DNA of 64,000 bases from JAWKWA01 sp041397765 (GCA_041397765.1 JAWKWA010000002.1:1-64000); one strand, 5' to 3'; positions 26,820 to 36,244 are shown, counted from the stretch's first letter. Numbers and translations: made by a program. Notes: generated by a model not told the origin, from the sequence alone.

Positions 26820-27344
26820 TCAGGTCGTCGTCGAGAGGAAGGCGGCCACGCGGGTGCGGATGCTGTCGGCGAGCACGCGGGCGGCGCGGTCCTCGGCATC
26901 GCGGCGGGCGCGGATGTTGGCGAAGATGCTCTCGACCTTCTGGAACGCCGCCTGCGAGGAGGCCTTGGCGTTCAGCAGCGTCTCCTTGTCGGCGACGCGA
27001 ACGAGCTTGAAATCGGCGTCGAGCGAGTACATCACGCCATTGGAGTTGCCGTCGAGCTGCACCAGCATGTTGCGGGCACTCTCGCGGATGGCGATGTCGA
27101 GATTGAATCTGGGCGGCGCGGCGAGGCCGCCGCCGGTGGTCTTGAAGATCAGCTCGTTGCGGACCTGCTGACCGACGCGACCTGGAATCGGCGCGATGTC
27201 GATGGCAGCCATGGCGTCGCCGACGCTGGTGCCCGCCGCGGTGGTGCCATAGAGCGGCTGGAAACCACAGGCCGAGAGAATCGGTGCCGAAAGCGTCGCG
27301 CCCAGCAGGTAAAGGGCCGACCGCCGGGTCAGCCGTATCGTCAT
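26820..27344 (-). CDS. lptE: LPS assembly lipoprotein LptE
   Basis: LptE plugs the LptD barrel at the outer membrane during lipopolysaccharide export. The 174-residue product has Arg residues and a hydrophobic signal followed by the lipobox LSAC (23-26), then GFQPLYG, the recognised LptE start. IAPIPGRVGQQVRNELIF and the C-terminal helix match the family. It follows leuS by 13 bp, giving the conserved leuS-lptE-holA order. Confidence 0.9.
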   Translation of the reverse strand: MTIRLTRRSALYLLGATLSAPILSACGFQPLYGTTAAGTSVGDAMAAIDIAPIPGRVGQQVRNELIFKTTGGGLAAPPRFNLDIAIRESARNMLVQLDGNSNGVMYSLDADFKLVRVADKETLLNAKASSQAAFQKVESIFANIRARRDAEDRAARVLADSIRTRVAAFLSTTT

Positions 27345-27357
27345 GTCTGCGCCTCGA

Positions 27358-29973
27358 TCACGCGACGACATTCACGATCCTCTGCGGCACCACGATGATC
27401 TTCTTGATCGCGCGCCCCCCGATGGCACGGACCACGGAATCGAGCTTCAGCGCTGCAGCCTCGATCTCGGCCTTATCAGCCGTCCGAGGCATGACGAGCT
27501 CGTCCCTGCGCTTGCCATTGACCTGTACGGCAATCGTGATCGTCTCGTCAACGAGCAAGGCCGGATCGGCCTTGGGCCAAGGCTGATCGGCGACCAGAGT
27601 GTTGTAACCGAGCCGCGACCAGCATTCCTCGGCGAGGTGCGGCATCATCGGATTGACCACCTGAACGAGGAATTCCACGGCCTCGCGCAGCACCCAAGGC
27701 ATGCCCTCGGCACCCGATTTCTGCAGGGCCAGGGAGAGATGATTGGCGAGCTCGTAGATCTGGGCGACGGCGCGATTGAAGCGCAGGCTCTCGATCTCCC
27801 GGCCGATGGCGTGGACGGCCTTGTGACCGGCACGGCGAAGGGCCTCGGCCTCGGCGGACAGGGCGTTCGGGCGGGACGCGTCCCGCGGCGCCATGATAGC
27901 CACCGCCTCGTCGACCAGCCGCCAGATGCGCTGCTGGAAGCGCCAGGCGGCGTCGAAGCCCTCGGAGGTCCATTGCACGTCGCGTTCGGGCGGGCTGTCG
28001 GACAGCATGAACCAGCGGGCGGTGTCGGCGCCGTAGTGACCGATGATGTCGTCGGGATCGACGAGATTCTTGCGCGACTTCGACATCTTCTCGATCGATC
28101 CGATGACGGCCGGCTTGCCGGTCGCGATCTCGGTGGCGATTCTCTTGTCGCCCTCGGTCCTGATCGAGACCTCGGTCGGCAACAGCCATTGCGGCGGCTC
28201 GACGCCGGCGCGGCGATAGGTCTCGTGAACGACCATGCCCTGCGTGAAGAGGCCGGCGAAGGGCTCCTTGACGTCGAGATGGCCGGTGTCGCTCATCGCA
28301 CGGGCGAAGAAGCGCGAATAGAGCAGGTGCAGAATGGCGTGCTCGATGCCGCCGATATACTGGTCGACCGGCAGCCAGTAGCGCGAGGCGGCAAGGTCGC
28401 TCGGCGTGTCGGCGCGTGGCGCGCAGAAGCGGACGAAATACCAGGAGCTGTCGACGAAAGTGTCCATCGTGTCCGTCTCGCGACGGGCCGGCTTGCCGCA
28501 AGAGGGGCAGGACACGTCCTTCCAGGTCGGATGGCGCTCGAGCGGATTGCCCGGCCTGTCGAAGGTCACGTCGTCGGGCAGGCGGACGGGCAGGTCGGCC
28601 TCGGGAACGGGCACGACGCCGCACGCCTCGCAATGGATGATGGGAATGGGGCAGCCCCAATAGCGCTGACGCGAGATGCCCCAGTCGCGCAGGCGGTACA
28701 TCACGCGGCGGGTGCCGCGGCCCTTCTCCTCGATGCGGCGGGCGACCTCGGATTTCGCCTCCTCGACCGTCATGCCATCGAGGAAGGCGGAGTTGGCGAG
28801 GCGGCCGGGGCCGACATAGGCCTCGCCGGAGACCGTGAAGCTCTTGGCATCGGCCCCCGAGGGCACGACGACCGGCGTCACCGGCAGAGCATATTTCTCG
28901 GCGAAATCGAGATCGCGCTGGTCGTGCGCCGGGCAGCCGAAGATCGCGCCCGTGCCGTAGTCCATCAGCACGAAATTGGCGACATAGACCGGCACCTTCC
29001 AGGTCTTGTCGAAGGGGTGCACGGCGAATATGCCGGTGTCGAAGCCGACCTTCTCGGCAGTCTCGAGCGCCTCCGCGCTGGTGCCGGTGCGGCGACACTC
29101 GGCGATGAACTCCGGCAAGCCCGCGACCTTGCCGGCGAGCTTCTGGGCGAGCGGATGCTCAGGGGAGATCGCCATGAAGCTCGCGCCAAAGAGCGTGTCG
29201 TGGCGCGTCGTGAAGATCTGCAGCGATTTCTCCCCGCGCGGCAGCTTCGAAGCGCCGGCGGCGAGATCCCAGTCGATCAGCATGCCCTCGGAGCGGCCGA
29301 TCCAGTTCTGCTGCATCAGGCGGACCTTCTCGGGCCAGCGGTCGAGCGTGTCGAGGCTGGCGAGCAGGTCCTCGGTATAGTGGGTGATGCGGAAGAACCA
29401 CTGGGTCAGCTCGCGCGTCTCGACGAGGGCGCCGGAGCGCCAGCCGCGACCGTCGATGACCTGCTCGTTGGCGAGCACGGTCATGTCGACCGGATCCCAA
29501 TTGACCTTCGACGACTTGCGGATGACGAGGCCCTTCGCCAGCATGTCGAGGAAGAGCTTCTGCTGGTGACGGTAGTATTCGGGATGGCAGGTGGCGATCT
29601 CGCGGTCCCAGTCGATCGACAGGCCCATCGACTTCAACTGGCCGCGCATGGTGGCGATGTTGTCGTAGGTCCAGCCCGCCGGATGGACCTTGTTGGCCAT
29701 GGCGGCGTTCTCCGCCGGCATGCCGAAGGCGTCCCAGCCCATCGGGTGCAGCACGTTGAAGCCAAGCGCCCGGCGATAGCGCGCGACTACGTCGCCCATC
29801 GTGTAGTTGCGGACGTGGCCCATATGGATGCGCCCCGAGGGATAAGGGAACATCTCGAGGACGTAGTATTTCGGCCGGCCGTCGTCGTTCAGCGTCCGGA
29901 AGACCCCCTTCTCGTCCCACACCTTCTGCCAGTGCGGCTCGCGCTCGGGTGCGTTGTAGCGTTCGGTTGCCAT
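27358..29973 (-). CDS. leuS: leucyl-tRNA synthetase LeuS
   Basis: LeuS charges tRNA-Leu and proofreads mischarged products. The 871-residue class I synthetase has the HIGH-type motif PYPSGRIHMGH (43-53), the CP1 editing insertion with GTGAIFGCPAHDQRDLDFA, a zinc-site-like pair CEAC and CPSC, and KMSKS near residue 630. Length and the C-terminal anticodon and tRNA-contact domains are normal. It is divergent from the small lipoprotein gene; the 224-bp gap between them shows no attenuator or T-box. Confidence 0.98.
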   Translation of the reverse strand: MATERYNAPEREPHWQKVWDEKGVFRTLNDDGRPKYYVLEMFPYPSGRIHMGHVRNYTMGDVVARYRRALGFNVLHPMGWDAFGMPAENAAMANKVHPAGWTYDNIATMRGQLKSMGLSIDWDREIATCHPEYYRHQQKLFLDMLAKGLVIRKSSKVNWDPVDMTVLANEQVIDGRGWRSGALVETRELTQWFFRITHYTEDLLASLDTLDRWPEKVRLMQQNWIGRSEGMLIDWDLAAGASKLPRGEKSLQIFTTRHDTLFGASFMAISPEHPLAQKLAGKVAGLPEFIAECRRTGTSAEALETAEKVGFDTGIFAVHPFDKTWKVPVYVANFVLMDYGTGAIFGCPAHDQRDLDFAEKYALPVTPVVVPSGADAKSFTVSGEAYVGPGRLANSAFLDGMTVEEAKSEVARRIEEKGRGTRRVMYRLRDWGISRQRYWGCPIPIIHCEACGVVPVPEADLPVRLPDDVTFDRPGNPLERHPTWKDVSCPSCGKPARRETDTMDTFVDSSWYFVRFCAPRADTPSDLAASRYWLPVDQYIGGIEHAILHLLYSRFFARAMSDTGHLDVKEPFAGLFTQGMVVHETYRRAGVEPPQWLLPTEVSIRTEGDKRIATEIATGKPAVIGSIEKMSKSRKNLVDPDDIIGHYGADTARWFMLSDSPPERDVQWTSEGFDAAWRFQQRIWRLVDEAVAIMAPRDASRPNALSAEAEALRRAGHKAVHAIGREIESLRFNRAVAQIYELANHLSLALQKSGAEGMPWVLREAVEFLVQVVNPMMPHLAEECWSRLGYNTLVADQPWPKADPALLVDETITIAVQVNGKRRDELVMPRTADKAEIEAAALKLDSVVRAIGGRAIKKIIVVPQRIVNVVA

Positions 29974-30197
29974 CGCGGACTGTCTTTCTCGTCAGGGCTG
30001 TCGCGGCGGGAATGAGCCCGAAAAGCCCGCGCCGGTCAAGGCGACCTCGTGACCGATTGTCGCGAGGGGCGCGCGGAAGATTAAGGGGATAATTGCCGTG
30101 GAGGGCTTTGTGGCCATATCTTGACGCTTGGCGGGTCGGGTACCTTTGCCCAAACGAATCACTATGCGTGGCAAGGGGATAGGGAGGTCCGTTGAAG

Positions 30198-30746
30198 ATG
30201 ACTCCATTGCGCATGGCTCTGGCGATCAGCCTTTTCGCCGTGGCCGGTCTCGCCGGCGGATGCTCGAGCATGGACGGTCTCGGCACGACTTCGTCGATCA
30301 CACCGGCCGAGACGCCGGCCGTGGCGGCGGTTCCCGCCGAGCCGCCAAAGCCCGTCAAGCCCAACGTCGCCTCGATGAGCTGCGAATCGCTGAAGGACGA
30401 GATGACCGCCTTCACGGCGGCGAAGGTGCCGCAGCGGCTGGCGCAGTTCGGCCAGTCGAAATACACCCCGACGCCCGACGAGACGGCCGAGTTCTCGCGC
30501 TATGTCGAGGTGAACCAGGCGTCGAAGGCGCGCTGCACGCCCAAGAAGGCCGAGGCGCCCGCCAAGAAGAAGACCGTGGCGGCGGCAACGCCGGCGGTGA
30601 CCGCAACGGTCGCCACCAAGAAGGCGGCGGCGACGGCGACGAAGAAGAAGCCGGTCGCGACGACGACCGCCGGCTCGGTCATCGAGACGCAGCCGATGCC
30701 CGCGGTGGTGCCGGCATCGGACGGCGTGACCGTGACGGTGCAGTAG
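30198..30746 (+). CDS. small lipoprotein, function unknown
   Basis: The 182-residue product has a signal peptide ending in the lipobox LAGGC (18-22), so it is predicted to be lipid-anchored. A central conserved-looking segment follows: SCESLKDEMTAFTAAKVPQR to about residue 115, with Cys residues at its start and end. The C-terminal third is a Lys/Ala/Thr-rich tail with repeated KKxxAA units. GGGAGG lies 10 nt before ATG 30198, favouring this over a TTG two codons earlier. I do not recognise the family. Confidence 0.75.
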   Translation: MTPLRMALAISLFAVAGLAGGCSSMDGLGTTSSITPAETPAVAAVPAEPPKPVKPNVASMSCESLKDEMTAFTAAKVPQRLAQFGQSKYTPTPDETAEFSRYVEVNQASKARCTPKKAEAPAKKKTVAAATPAVTATVATKKAAATATKKKPVATTTAGSVIETQPMPAVVPASDGVTVTVQ

Positions 30747-30853
30747 GCCGCATCGGGCGCGCCAGGGTCCCGCCAGGCGCTGTGAGAACGAGATCGACGG
30801 GCGGTGGCGGCGACGCCTCCGCCCGGTTCCGTGCCGGAGATGAGGAAGCTGCG

Positions 30854-31555
30854 ATGGGCGAGACCGGAAAGGGAGCGGACAAGGCGGCCGATGCCGGGAT
30901 CGCCGGACGGCTCGCCGCGGTCCGGGCACGGATCGAGGCGGCTGCGCGGGGAGCCGGGCGCGATCCGGCCGATGTCCGGCTCGTCGCGGTCAGCAAGACC
31001 TTCGCGGCCGATGAGATCGTGCCGGTGCTCGAGGCGGGGCACCGGCTGTTCGGCGAGAACCGCGTGCAGGAGGCGAAGGCCAAATGGCCGGGGCTGAGGG
31101 CGCGATTTGCCGGCACCGAATTGCATCTGATCGGCCCGCTGCAATCCAACAAGGCGGCCGAGGCGGTGGCGCTGTTCGACGCCATCGAGACGGTCGACCG
31201 GCCGCGGATCGCCGAGGCGCTGGCGGCCGAGATGCGCAAGCAGGGCCGGACCCCGAAGCTCTTCGTGCAGGTCAATACCGGCGAGGAGCCGCAGAAGGCC
31301 GGGATCGCACCCAAAGAGGCGGCCGCCTTCGTCAAGGCCTGCCGGGAGGTGCACGGCCTGCAGATCGAAGGGCTGATGTGCATTCCCCCGCTCGATGAGG
31401 AGCCGTCGCTGCATTTCGCGCTGCTCGCCCGGCTGGCCGCCGAGGCCGGCGTCGGGAAGCTCAGCATGGGCATGAGCGGCGACTTCGAGACCGCCATCGC
31501 ATTCGGGGCGACGCATGTGCGGGTCGGCTCGGCGATCTTCGGCTCGCGCGGCTGA
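30854..31555 (+). CDS. YggS-type pyridoxal phosphate homeostasis protein
   Basis: YggS/PLPBP proteins bind PLP on a single-domain TIM barrel and affect vitamin B6 and amino acid balance without known enzymatic activity. The 233-residue product has the PLP Lys in LVAVSKTF (Lys48), FGENRVQEAKAKW, LHLIGPLQSNK, FVQVNTGEEPQKAG, and LSMGMSGDFETAIAFGATHVRVGSAIFG. GAGGA lies about 9 nt before the ATG at 30854. It shares direction with the lipoprotein gene 107 bp upstream. Confidence 0.93.
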   Translation: MGETGKGADKAADAGIAGRLAAVRARIEAAARGAGRDPADVRLVAVSKTFAADEIVPVLEAGHRLFGENRVQEAKAKWPGLRARFAGTELHLIGPLQSNKAAEAVALFDAIETVDRPRIAEALAAEMRKQGRTPKLFVQVNTGEEPQKAGIAPKEAAAFVKACREVHGLQIEGLMCIPPLDEEPSLHFALLARLAAEAGVGKLSMGMSGDFETAIAFGATHVRVGSAIFGSRG

Positions 31556-31727
31556 CCGGCGCGGCCGACCGGTGCGCGGGGCCCGGCCGACGGCGGCGAC
31601 GATGCAAGATCTTCCACAGGTTCTGCACCGCCTCTCCACGCTGGCGCGGCCGGCACTGCTAGGATTCGCGGCAATGGGCTGATTCGGGCTGCCGCACATG
31701 GCGGCCGAGCGCTGGAGACTGTCGAGC

Positions 31728-32534
31728 ATGGCCGCGAGCACCAAGGACGCCGTCGTCGCAAAGCCGTCGGGCAAGATGCACGCCTTCGAGGTCGATCTGT
31801 GGATCACCGATCTCAACACGACCGAGTTCGGCATCTTCAAGCGCAGCCGCAACCGCGCCAAGTCGCGGCAGTTCACCTCGGACATGGACATCTTCGCGGA
31901 GGTCAAGGAGGGCGGCGAGCGGACCGGCCTTCTCGGCTACCGGGCCGATCTGTGGGAGAACAAGACCGGCATGGACCGTCGGCTGGTCATCAAGCTGTTC
32001 ACGCCGACCATGCGCTGGAAGGGCTCGATCGAGCTGATGATGGCGCGCAGCCTGCAGCTCACCCATGGGGCGCGCGGCATTCCGGTGCCGGCCTTTTCGG
32101 TCAATCTCGATGCCCATGACCAGATCATCCAGCTCGAGCGCTCGGCGTCGAAATGGCCGGGTATCCCCGAGAGCTTCTCGTTCTTCGTGATGAAGAACCT
32201 CTCCGACGGGCGGCCGAGCTTCTTCCGGCTCAGGCGCAACTGGGTCTCGATCGGCGACGACTACATCCTCTATGACGAGAAGGATCGCCAGATCGGCAAG
32301 CTGAACGGCCGGATCCTCAATCTCGGCGGCAAATGGAAGGTCGAGTACGAGGAGGAGTACGCCGATACACGGCTCGATCAGGTGCTGCAGATGTTCTGCT
32401 CCATGCTGAAATTCAACGACGACTGCCGCAATCACATCTCGGACCTGTTCGGGGACATCCATAGCGGGCGGGTGACGCCGCATGTGGAGACCCAGGAGAC
32501 GGACATGTATCTGAACCCGAGGCGGGTCAGGTAG
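31728..32534 (+). CDS. conserved hypothetical protein, possible tubby/LURP-like fold
   Basis: The 268-residue product has no signal peptide or membrane segment. It is rich in beta-strand-like stretches and aromatic residues, for example FGIFKRSRNRAKSRQFTSDM, GYRADLWENKTGMDRRLVIK and ILYDEKDRQIGKLNGRIL. The last resembles the D-x-x-G-x-x-I-G strands of tubby/LURP-one domains, but that is a guess. GGAGA precedes ATG 31728 at good spacing; ATG 31698 is an alternative. The neighbours are unrelated, so context does not suggest a role. Confidence 0.7.
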   Translation: MAASTKDAVVAKPSGKMHAFEVDLWITDLNTTEFGIFKRSRNRAKSRQFTSDMDIFAEVKEGGERTGLLGYRADLWENKTGMDRRLVIKLFTPTMRWKGSIELMMARSLQLTHGARGIPVPAFSVNLDAHDQIIQLERSASKWPGIPESFSFFVMKNLSDGRPSFFRLRRNWVSIGDDYILYDEKDRQIGKLNGRILNLGGKWKVEYEEEYADTRLDQVLQMFCSMLKFNDDCRNHISDLFGDIHSGRVTPHVETQETDMYLNPRRVR

Positions 32535-32618
32535 CCGGGGCGAGCGGCCGGGCTCGGCTGTCGTGCCGGGCGGACGGGCGGAGCTTGGCTGCGTCAGCAT
32601 CGCCAGCTTGGCCTCTGC

Positions 32619-33377
32619 TCAAAGCGGCGCCAGCGGTACGAGAACCGGCTCGCCGGCCGAGGACAGGAGCATCTCGGCGCGGATGCCGAACGAGCTGGCG
32701 AGCGCCTCGCCAGTCAAGACCTCGCGCGGCGTGCCGAGCGCCTGCAGACGGCCATTGGCCATCAGCAACATGCTGTCGGCGAACCGGGCGGCGAGGTTGA
32801 GGTCGTGGATCGCCGTGACGACCAGTGCGCCCGTCCTTTCGACATAGGCCGACAGACGCCTCAGCACACTCATCTGGTGGCGCAGGTCGAGGGCGCTCGT
32901 CGCCTCGTCGAGAACGAGGAGGGCCGGCTGGCGGACGAGGCTCTGGGCGAGCAGGACGAGCTGGCGCTGTCCGCCAGACAGCGTGCTCATCGGGCGGGGA
33001 GCCAGATGGTTCAGCTCGAGCTCGGCAAGCGCCTCGCCGGCACGGGCGAGATCGGCATCGCCGACATGCCAGCCGAGGCGATCGTAACGGCCGAGCAGCA
33101 CGGTCTCGAGGACGGTGAGGCTGCTGCGGACATCGGCCGATTGCGGGAAATAGCCGACTTGGCCTGGACTGGGCGGCGCGCCCTGCCAATGGATGCGACC
33201 GCGATGGGGGAGCTGGCCGGCAATGGCGGCGAGCAGGGTCGATTTGCCGGCGCCGTTCGGGCCGATGACCGCGACGATCCGGCCAGTGGCGATGGAGAGC
33301 GTCACGCCCGAGACGATGAGCTTGCCGCCGCGTGCGACCGTCACATCGTCGAGCTCGAGGCCGGCGGCTGCGCTCAT
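32619..33377 (-). CDS. iron-complex ABC transporter ATP-binding protein (FecE-type)
   Basis: This is the ATPase of a FecBCD-type importer for ferric siderophore, haem or a similar metal complex. The 252-residue product has Walker A GPNGAGKST (39-47), the Q-loop PQSADV, the signature TLSGGQRQL (about 133), Walker B LLVLDEATSALD and the H-switch AIHDLN. It overlaps the permease gene by ATGA, so the two are coupled. Substrate cannot be read from the ATPase. Confidence 0.93.
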   Translation of the reverse strand: MSAAAGLELDDVTVARGGKLIVSGVTLSIATGRIVAVIGPNGAGKSTLLAAIAGQLPHRGRIHWQGAPPSPGQVGYFPQSADVRSSLTVLETVLLGRYDRLGWHVGDADLARAGEALAELELNHLAPRPMSTLSGGQRQLVLLAQSLVRQPALLVLDEATSALDLRHQMSVLRRLSAYVERTGALVVTAIHDLNLAARFADSMLLMANGRLQALGTPREVLTGEALASSFGIRAEMLLSSAGEPVLVPLAPL

Positions 33378-34432
33378 GACGACGACCTGCGCGAGATGAT
33401 GACGGCGAAGAGCATCGGCACGCCGGCGACGGCGGTGATGATGCCGACGGGGATGGCGGCGGCCGGCGAGATCAGCTTGCCGAAGACAGACGCGCCGACA
33501 AGGATCACCGAACCGGCGATGGCGGCGAGAGGAAGGGCGTGGCGGTGGTCCTCGCCGACCGCGGCGCGGGCGGCGTGTGGGGCGATCAGACCGACGAAAC
33601 CGATGGTGCCGACGAAACAAACGGCGCCCGCGGTCAACAGGGAGACGGTGACGAGCGTGCGGCGGCGCAATTCGGGGATCGGCAGGCCGAGGCTCGCAGC
33701 GGTCCCGTCGCCAAGGCGGAGGGCCGTCAGCCGCCAGACATCGCCGAGGATCACCGGCGATACGGCAAGTCCGATGACGAGGATGACGGCGACGCTCGTC
33801 CACGTCGCCTTCAACAGGCTGCCGAACAGCCAGAAAACGATCTGCTGAAGCACCTCGGGCGAGGCCATGAACTGCAACAGCGATTGCAGGGCCTGGAAGA
33901 AGAACAGCACGGCGATGCCGGACAGCACCAGCACCTCGGGCGTCGCACGATGGGAGCGGGCGACGCCATAGACGAGGGACGTCGCCAGCAGCGTCATGAG
34001 AAAGGCCGAGATCGGCACGGCGAGGTAGTCGGGAAAGGGCAGCCAGGTGCCGAACATGATGGCGAGCGCGGCGCCGAAGCCGGCGGCTGCCGAGAAGCCG
34101 AGCGTGAAGGGGCTCGCGAGCGGATTGTCGAGAATGGTCTGCATCTGCAGCCCCGCGACGCCGAGCGCGGCGCCGACCAGCACACCGGTCAAAGTCTGCG
34201 GCAATCGGATCGGCCAGATGATGGTCGCGGTCATACGATCCCCACCGGAAGGCCCGGCGAGGATCGCATGCCAGACATCGGCGATCGGCAGCCCCGAGGG
34301 ACCGGTCGCGAGGTCGACGAGGACGAGCAGGACGAGCGCGAATAGGGAGGCGGCGACCGCCACCCCCCTCAGATAGATCTCGCGGCGATAGCCACGGATG
34401 ATCTGCGACGCGCTCACGGGCATCGTCGGCAC
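33374..34432 (-). CDS. iron-complex ABC transporter permease (FecCD family)
   Basis: The 352-residue product is a polytopic inner-membrane permease of the FecCD/BtuC family with about ten hydrophobic segments. The family blocks RLPQTLTGVLVGAALGVAGLQMQ, NPLASPFTLGFSAAAGFGA, and VGTIGFVGLIAPHAARA, which contacts the ATPase, are present. It starts 4 bp after the binding-protein stop and ends overlapping the ATPase gene. Only one permease gene is present, so it probably functions as a homodimer. Confidence 0.93.
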   Translation of the reverse strand: MPTMPVSASQIIRGYRREIYLRGVAVAASLFALVLLVLVDLATGPSGLPIADVWHAILAGPSGGDRMTATIIWPIRLPQTLTGVLVGAALGVAGLQMQTILDNPLASPFTLGFSAAAGFGAALAIMFGTWLPFPDYLAVPISAFLMTLLATSLVYGVARSHRATPEVLVLSGIAVLFFFQALQSLLQFMASPEVLQQIVFWLFGSLLKATWTSVAVILVIGLAVSPVILGDVWRLTALRLGDGTAASLGLPIPELRRRTLVTVSLLTAGAVCFVGTIGFVGLIAPHAARAAVGEDHRHALPLAAIAGSVILVGASVFGKLISPAAAIPVGIITAVAGVPMLFAVIISRRSSS

Positions 34433-34436
34433 CGCC

Positions 34437-35531
34437 CTATTCGTGCTTCAGCACGAAGACGCCCTCGGCCGGTATCGGCAGCCAGGCGGCATAGTATTTC
34501 GCCAGCTCGGCCGTCGGATCGAGGTCGGCGAAGGCGTCCGGGTAGAGGATCTTGGCGATGTATTGCGCATAGACGAAATCCGAGAGCGTGCGCGCGCCAC
34601 CATGATAGATGGCGTGGACCTCGCCGTTGCGGACGGCCGGCAGATCCGACCAGCCGGCGCGCGTCAGATAGGCGCCCACGCGCTCGTTGGCGAGGGCCTT
34701 GTCGGCGCCAAAGCCGACGAGAACCGCGTTCGGCGAGGATAGCCATTCGGAGCCCGCAAGCAGGATCACGTCAGGCTGCTCGGCCAGCACGTATTCCGGG
34801 CTCAACGGGCCCCAGTTCTCGACCTGGCCCTTGGCGATGTTGATGCCGCCGAGGCTGTCGATGAGCCCGCCCCACATGCCGTTGCCATAGCTGTTGCCGA
34901 CCTCGGAGGGCCCCTTCTTGGCGAGCTCGACATAGACCTTCTTCTTCGGCTCCTTGGCCGTGGCGATGCGCTGCTCGATGTCCGCCATCGCACTCTTGTA
35001 GAGCGCGACGAGCTGCTCGGCGCGGTCCTCGGTTCCCATGGCCTTGCCGAGCGCGATGGTCGACTGGACATGCTTCTCGATCGTCTGGGCGTTGTAGTCG
35101 AGGACGACGACGGGAATGCCGGCCGCCTCGAACTGTTTCACGCTTTCGCCGAGCACGTCCCAAGACCAGGCGGCGAGAATGACCAGATCGGGCTTGCTGG
35201 CGATCGCCTTCTCGATCGAGAAATTGCCGGTTTCGGTGTCGCCGATGTCGGGCAGATCGGCGATGCCGGGATAGACCTTCAGATAGGCCTCGAACTGCTT
35301 CGGCCGCCAGTCCTTCCACGGCGACAGCGACACGGCGACCACCTTGTTCATGGCGTCGGGGCCGGCGATGGCGATGAAATCCTCGTAGTAGAAGCCGAGG
35401 ACGACCCGTTCGGCGGGCTTGGGCAGCCTCACCTCGCGACCTTTCACGTCGGTGAGCACGATCTCGGCGAAGGCCGGGCTCGCGAAGACGAGAAGCATGG
35501 CGAAGGCCAGCTTCGAGAGGAATGCGCGCAT
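34437..35531 (-). CDS. periplasmic iron-complex substrate-binding protein
   Basis: The 364-residue product has a clean signal peptide (MRAFLSKLAFAMLLVFASPAFA) and the two-lobed class III binding-protein layout, with RVVLGFYYEDFIAIAG, KPDLVILAAWSWD, IPVVVLDY and a long helical linker. A patch FGDxE-type salt-bridge Glu is not obvious, and the ligand is unknown; ferric siderophore or another chelated metal is likely from the permease class. AGGAAA precedes the start. It is the first gene of the three-gene transport operon. Confidence 0.88.
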   Translation of the reverse strand: MRAFLSKLAFAMLLVFASPAFAEIVLTDVKGREVRLPKPAERVVLGFYYEDFIAIAGPDAMNKVVAVSLSPWKDWRPKQFEAYLKVYPGIADLPDIGDTETGNFSIEKAIASKPDLVILAAWSWDVLGESVKQFEAAGIPVVVLDYNAQTIEKHVQSTIALGKAMGTEDRAEQLVALYKSAMADIEQRIATAKEPKKKVYVELAKKGPSEVGNSYGNGMWGGLIDSLGGINIAKGQVENWGPLSPEYVLAEQPDVILLAGSEWLSSPNAVLVGFGADKALANERVGAYLTRAGWSDLPAVRNGEVHAIYHGGARTLSDFVYAQYIAKILYPDAFADLDPTAELAKYYAAWLPIPAEGVFVLKHE

Positions 35532-35702
35532 GTTGGTTTCCTGATGCAGAACAGAGCGATGCGGCAGCCGGGAGATGTCACCGGCACGCGTGCGGGATGA
35601 TGATTGAAAGGGGCCGTCGGCCTTCCTCGAGGCCGGCCGCGCATGCCGATGCGGCGCACTTGACGGTGCGCGTTCCCGCCAACTCGTGAGGCTTGGTGGA
35701 AC

Positions 35703-35737
35703 GTGCATCCGCCGGGCATGGCTGCCAGCGGATGCAC
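35703..35737. repeat. perfect 10-bp inverted repeat upstream of the transporter operon
   Basis: GTGCATCCGC (35703-35712) and GCGGATGCAC (35728-35737) flank a 15-nt loop. It lies 29 bp after the DUF2946-like stop and 171 bp before the binding-protein ATG, both on the minus strand. There is no T-tract, so it may be an operator, an mRNA hairpin or a weak terminator. Confidence 0.55.
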
Positions 35738-35765
35738 CGGTCATCGGATGGCGGTGAAGGCCATG

Positions 35766-36161
35766 TCAGACCGACCGCGACGGGGGTGCGCGCGGCTCGG
35801 CGACGAGCAGCCGGCGAGGTCGCGAGGTCGCGAGTGGGGTCGTGACGAGGGCCTGACGCGTGCGTGCCGGTGCGTGCGCCTCGACGACGAGGTCACAAGC
35901 GGGCAGGCCGGGGGCGGCAGTCAGCAGGCAGGCATCACAGATCCCGGCCGAGGCCTGGCGTCCGCCACCACGACCATCGTCGGGAACGGACAGGCAGAGC
36001 TCGGGAAGAATGTCACCCGGCAGCGCGTAGGCCGCGAGCTCGGCAGGCTCGGGCTCTGCCAGTGAGAGCGGCCGGTGAGCGAACGGAACGAGCAGCGCGG
36101 CAAGCGCGTAGAGCGCAAGCAGCCATTGCCGCAGTCCTGTCAGCCGGCGGAGCCTTCTCAT
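35766..36161 (-). CDS. small membrane protein resembling DUF2946
   Basis: The 131-residue product has one N-terminal membrane helix (QWLLALYALAALLVPFAH), a loop, and a Cys pair in GICDACLLTAAPGLP, the arrangement of DUF2946 proteins, which often lie near metal-transport genes. It is upstream of and co-oriented with the iron-complex importer, which supports a metal link. The start is uncertain: ATG 36161 precedes the basic leader best, while ATG 36197 adds 12 residues; neither has a clear ribosome-binding site. Confidence 0.6.
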   Translation of the reverse strand: MRRLRRLTGLRQWLLALYALAALLVPFAHRPLSLAEPEPAELAAYALPGDILPELCLSVPDDGRGGGRQASAGICDACLLTAAPGLPACDLVVEAHAPARTRQALVTTPLATSRPRRLLVAEPRAPPSRSV

Positions 36162-36244
36162 CGCCGCAAGGTCGGGTCGGTCGGCCCCTGCGGTCAATGC
36201 GGCAGAATGGACAGCCGCGCCGGTCTACACGCTGCGAGGGCGGA

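Noticed and set aside
27343..30015. An 890-codon plus-strand open frame covering leuS
   Set aside because: It is exactly antisense to leuS, whose motifs are complete, and its composition (Asp/Gly/Arg/His-rich with no family blocks) is that of a shadow frame in GC-rich DNA.
35532..35702. A cobalamin or other metabolite riboswitch before the binding-protein gene
   Set aside because: A GGCGGGAACGC stretch recalls part of the cobalamin element, but the B12 box and the conserved core that follows are missing.
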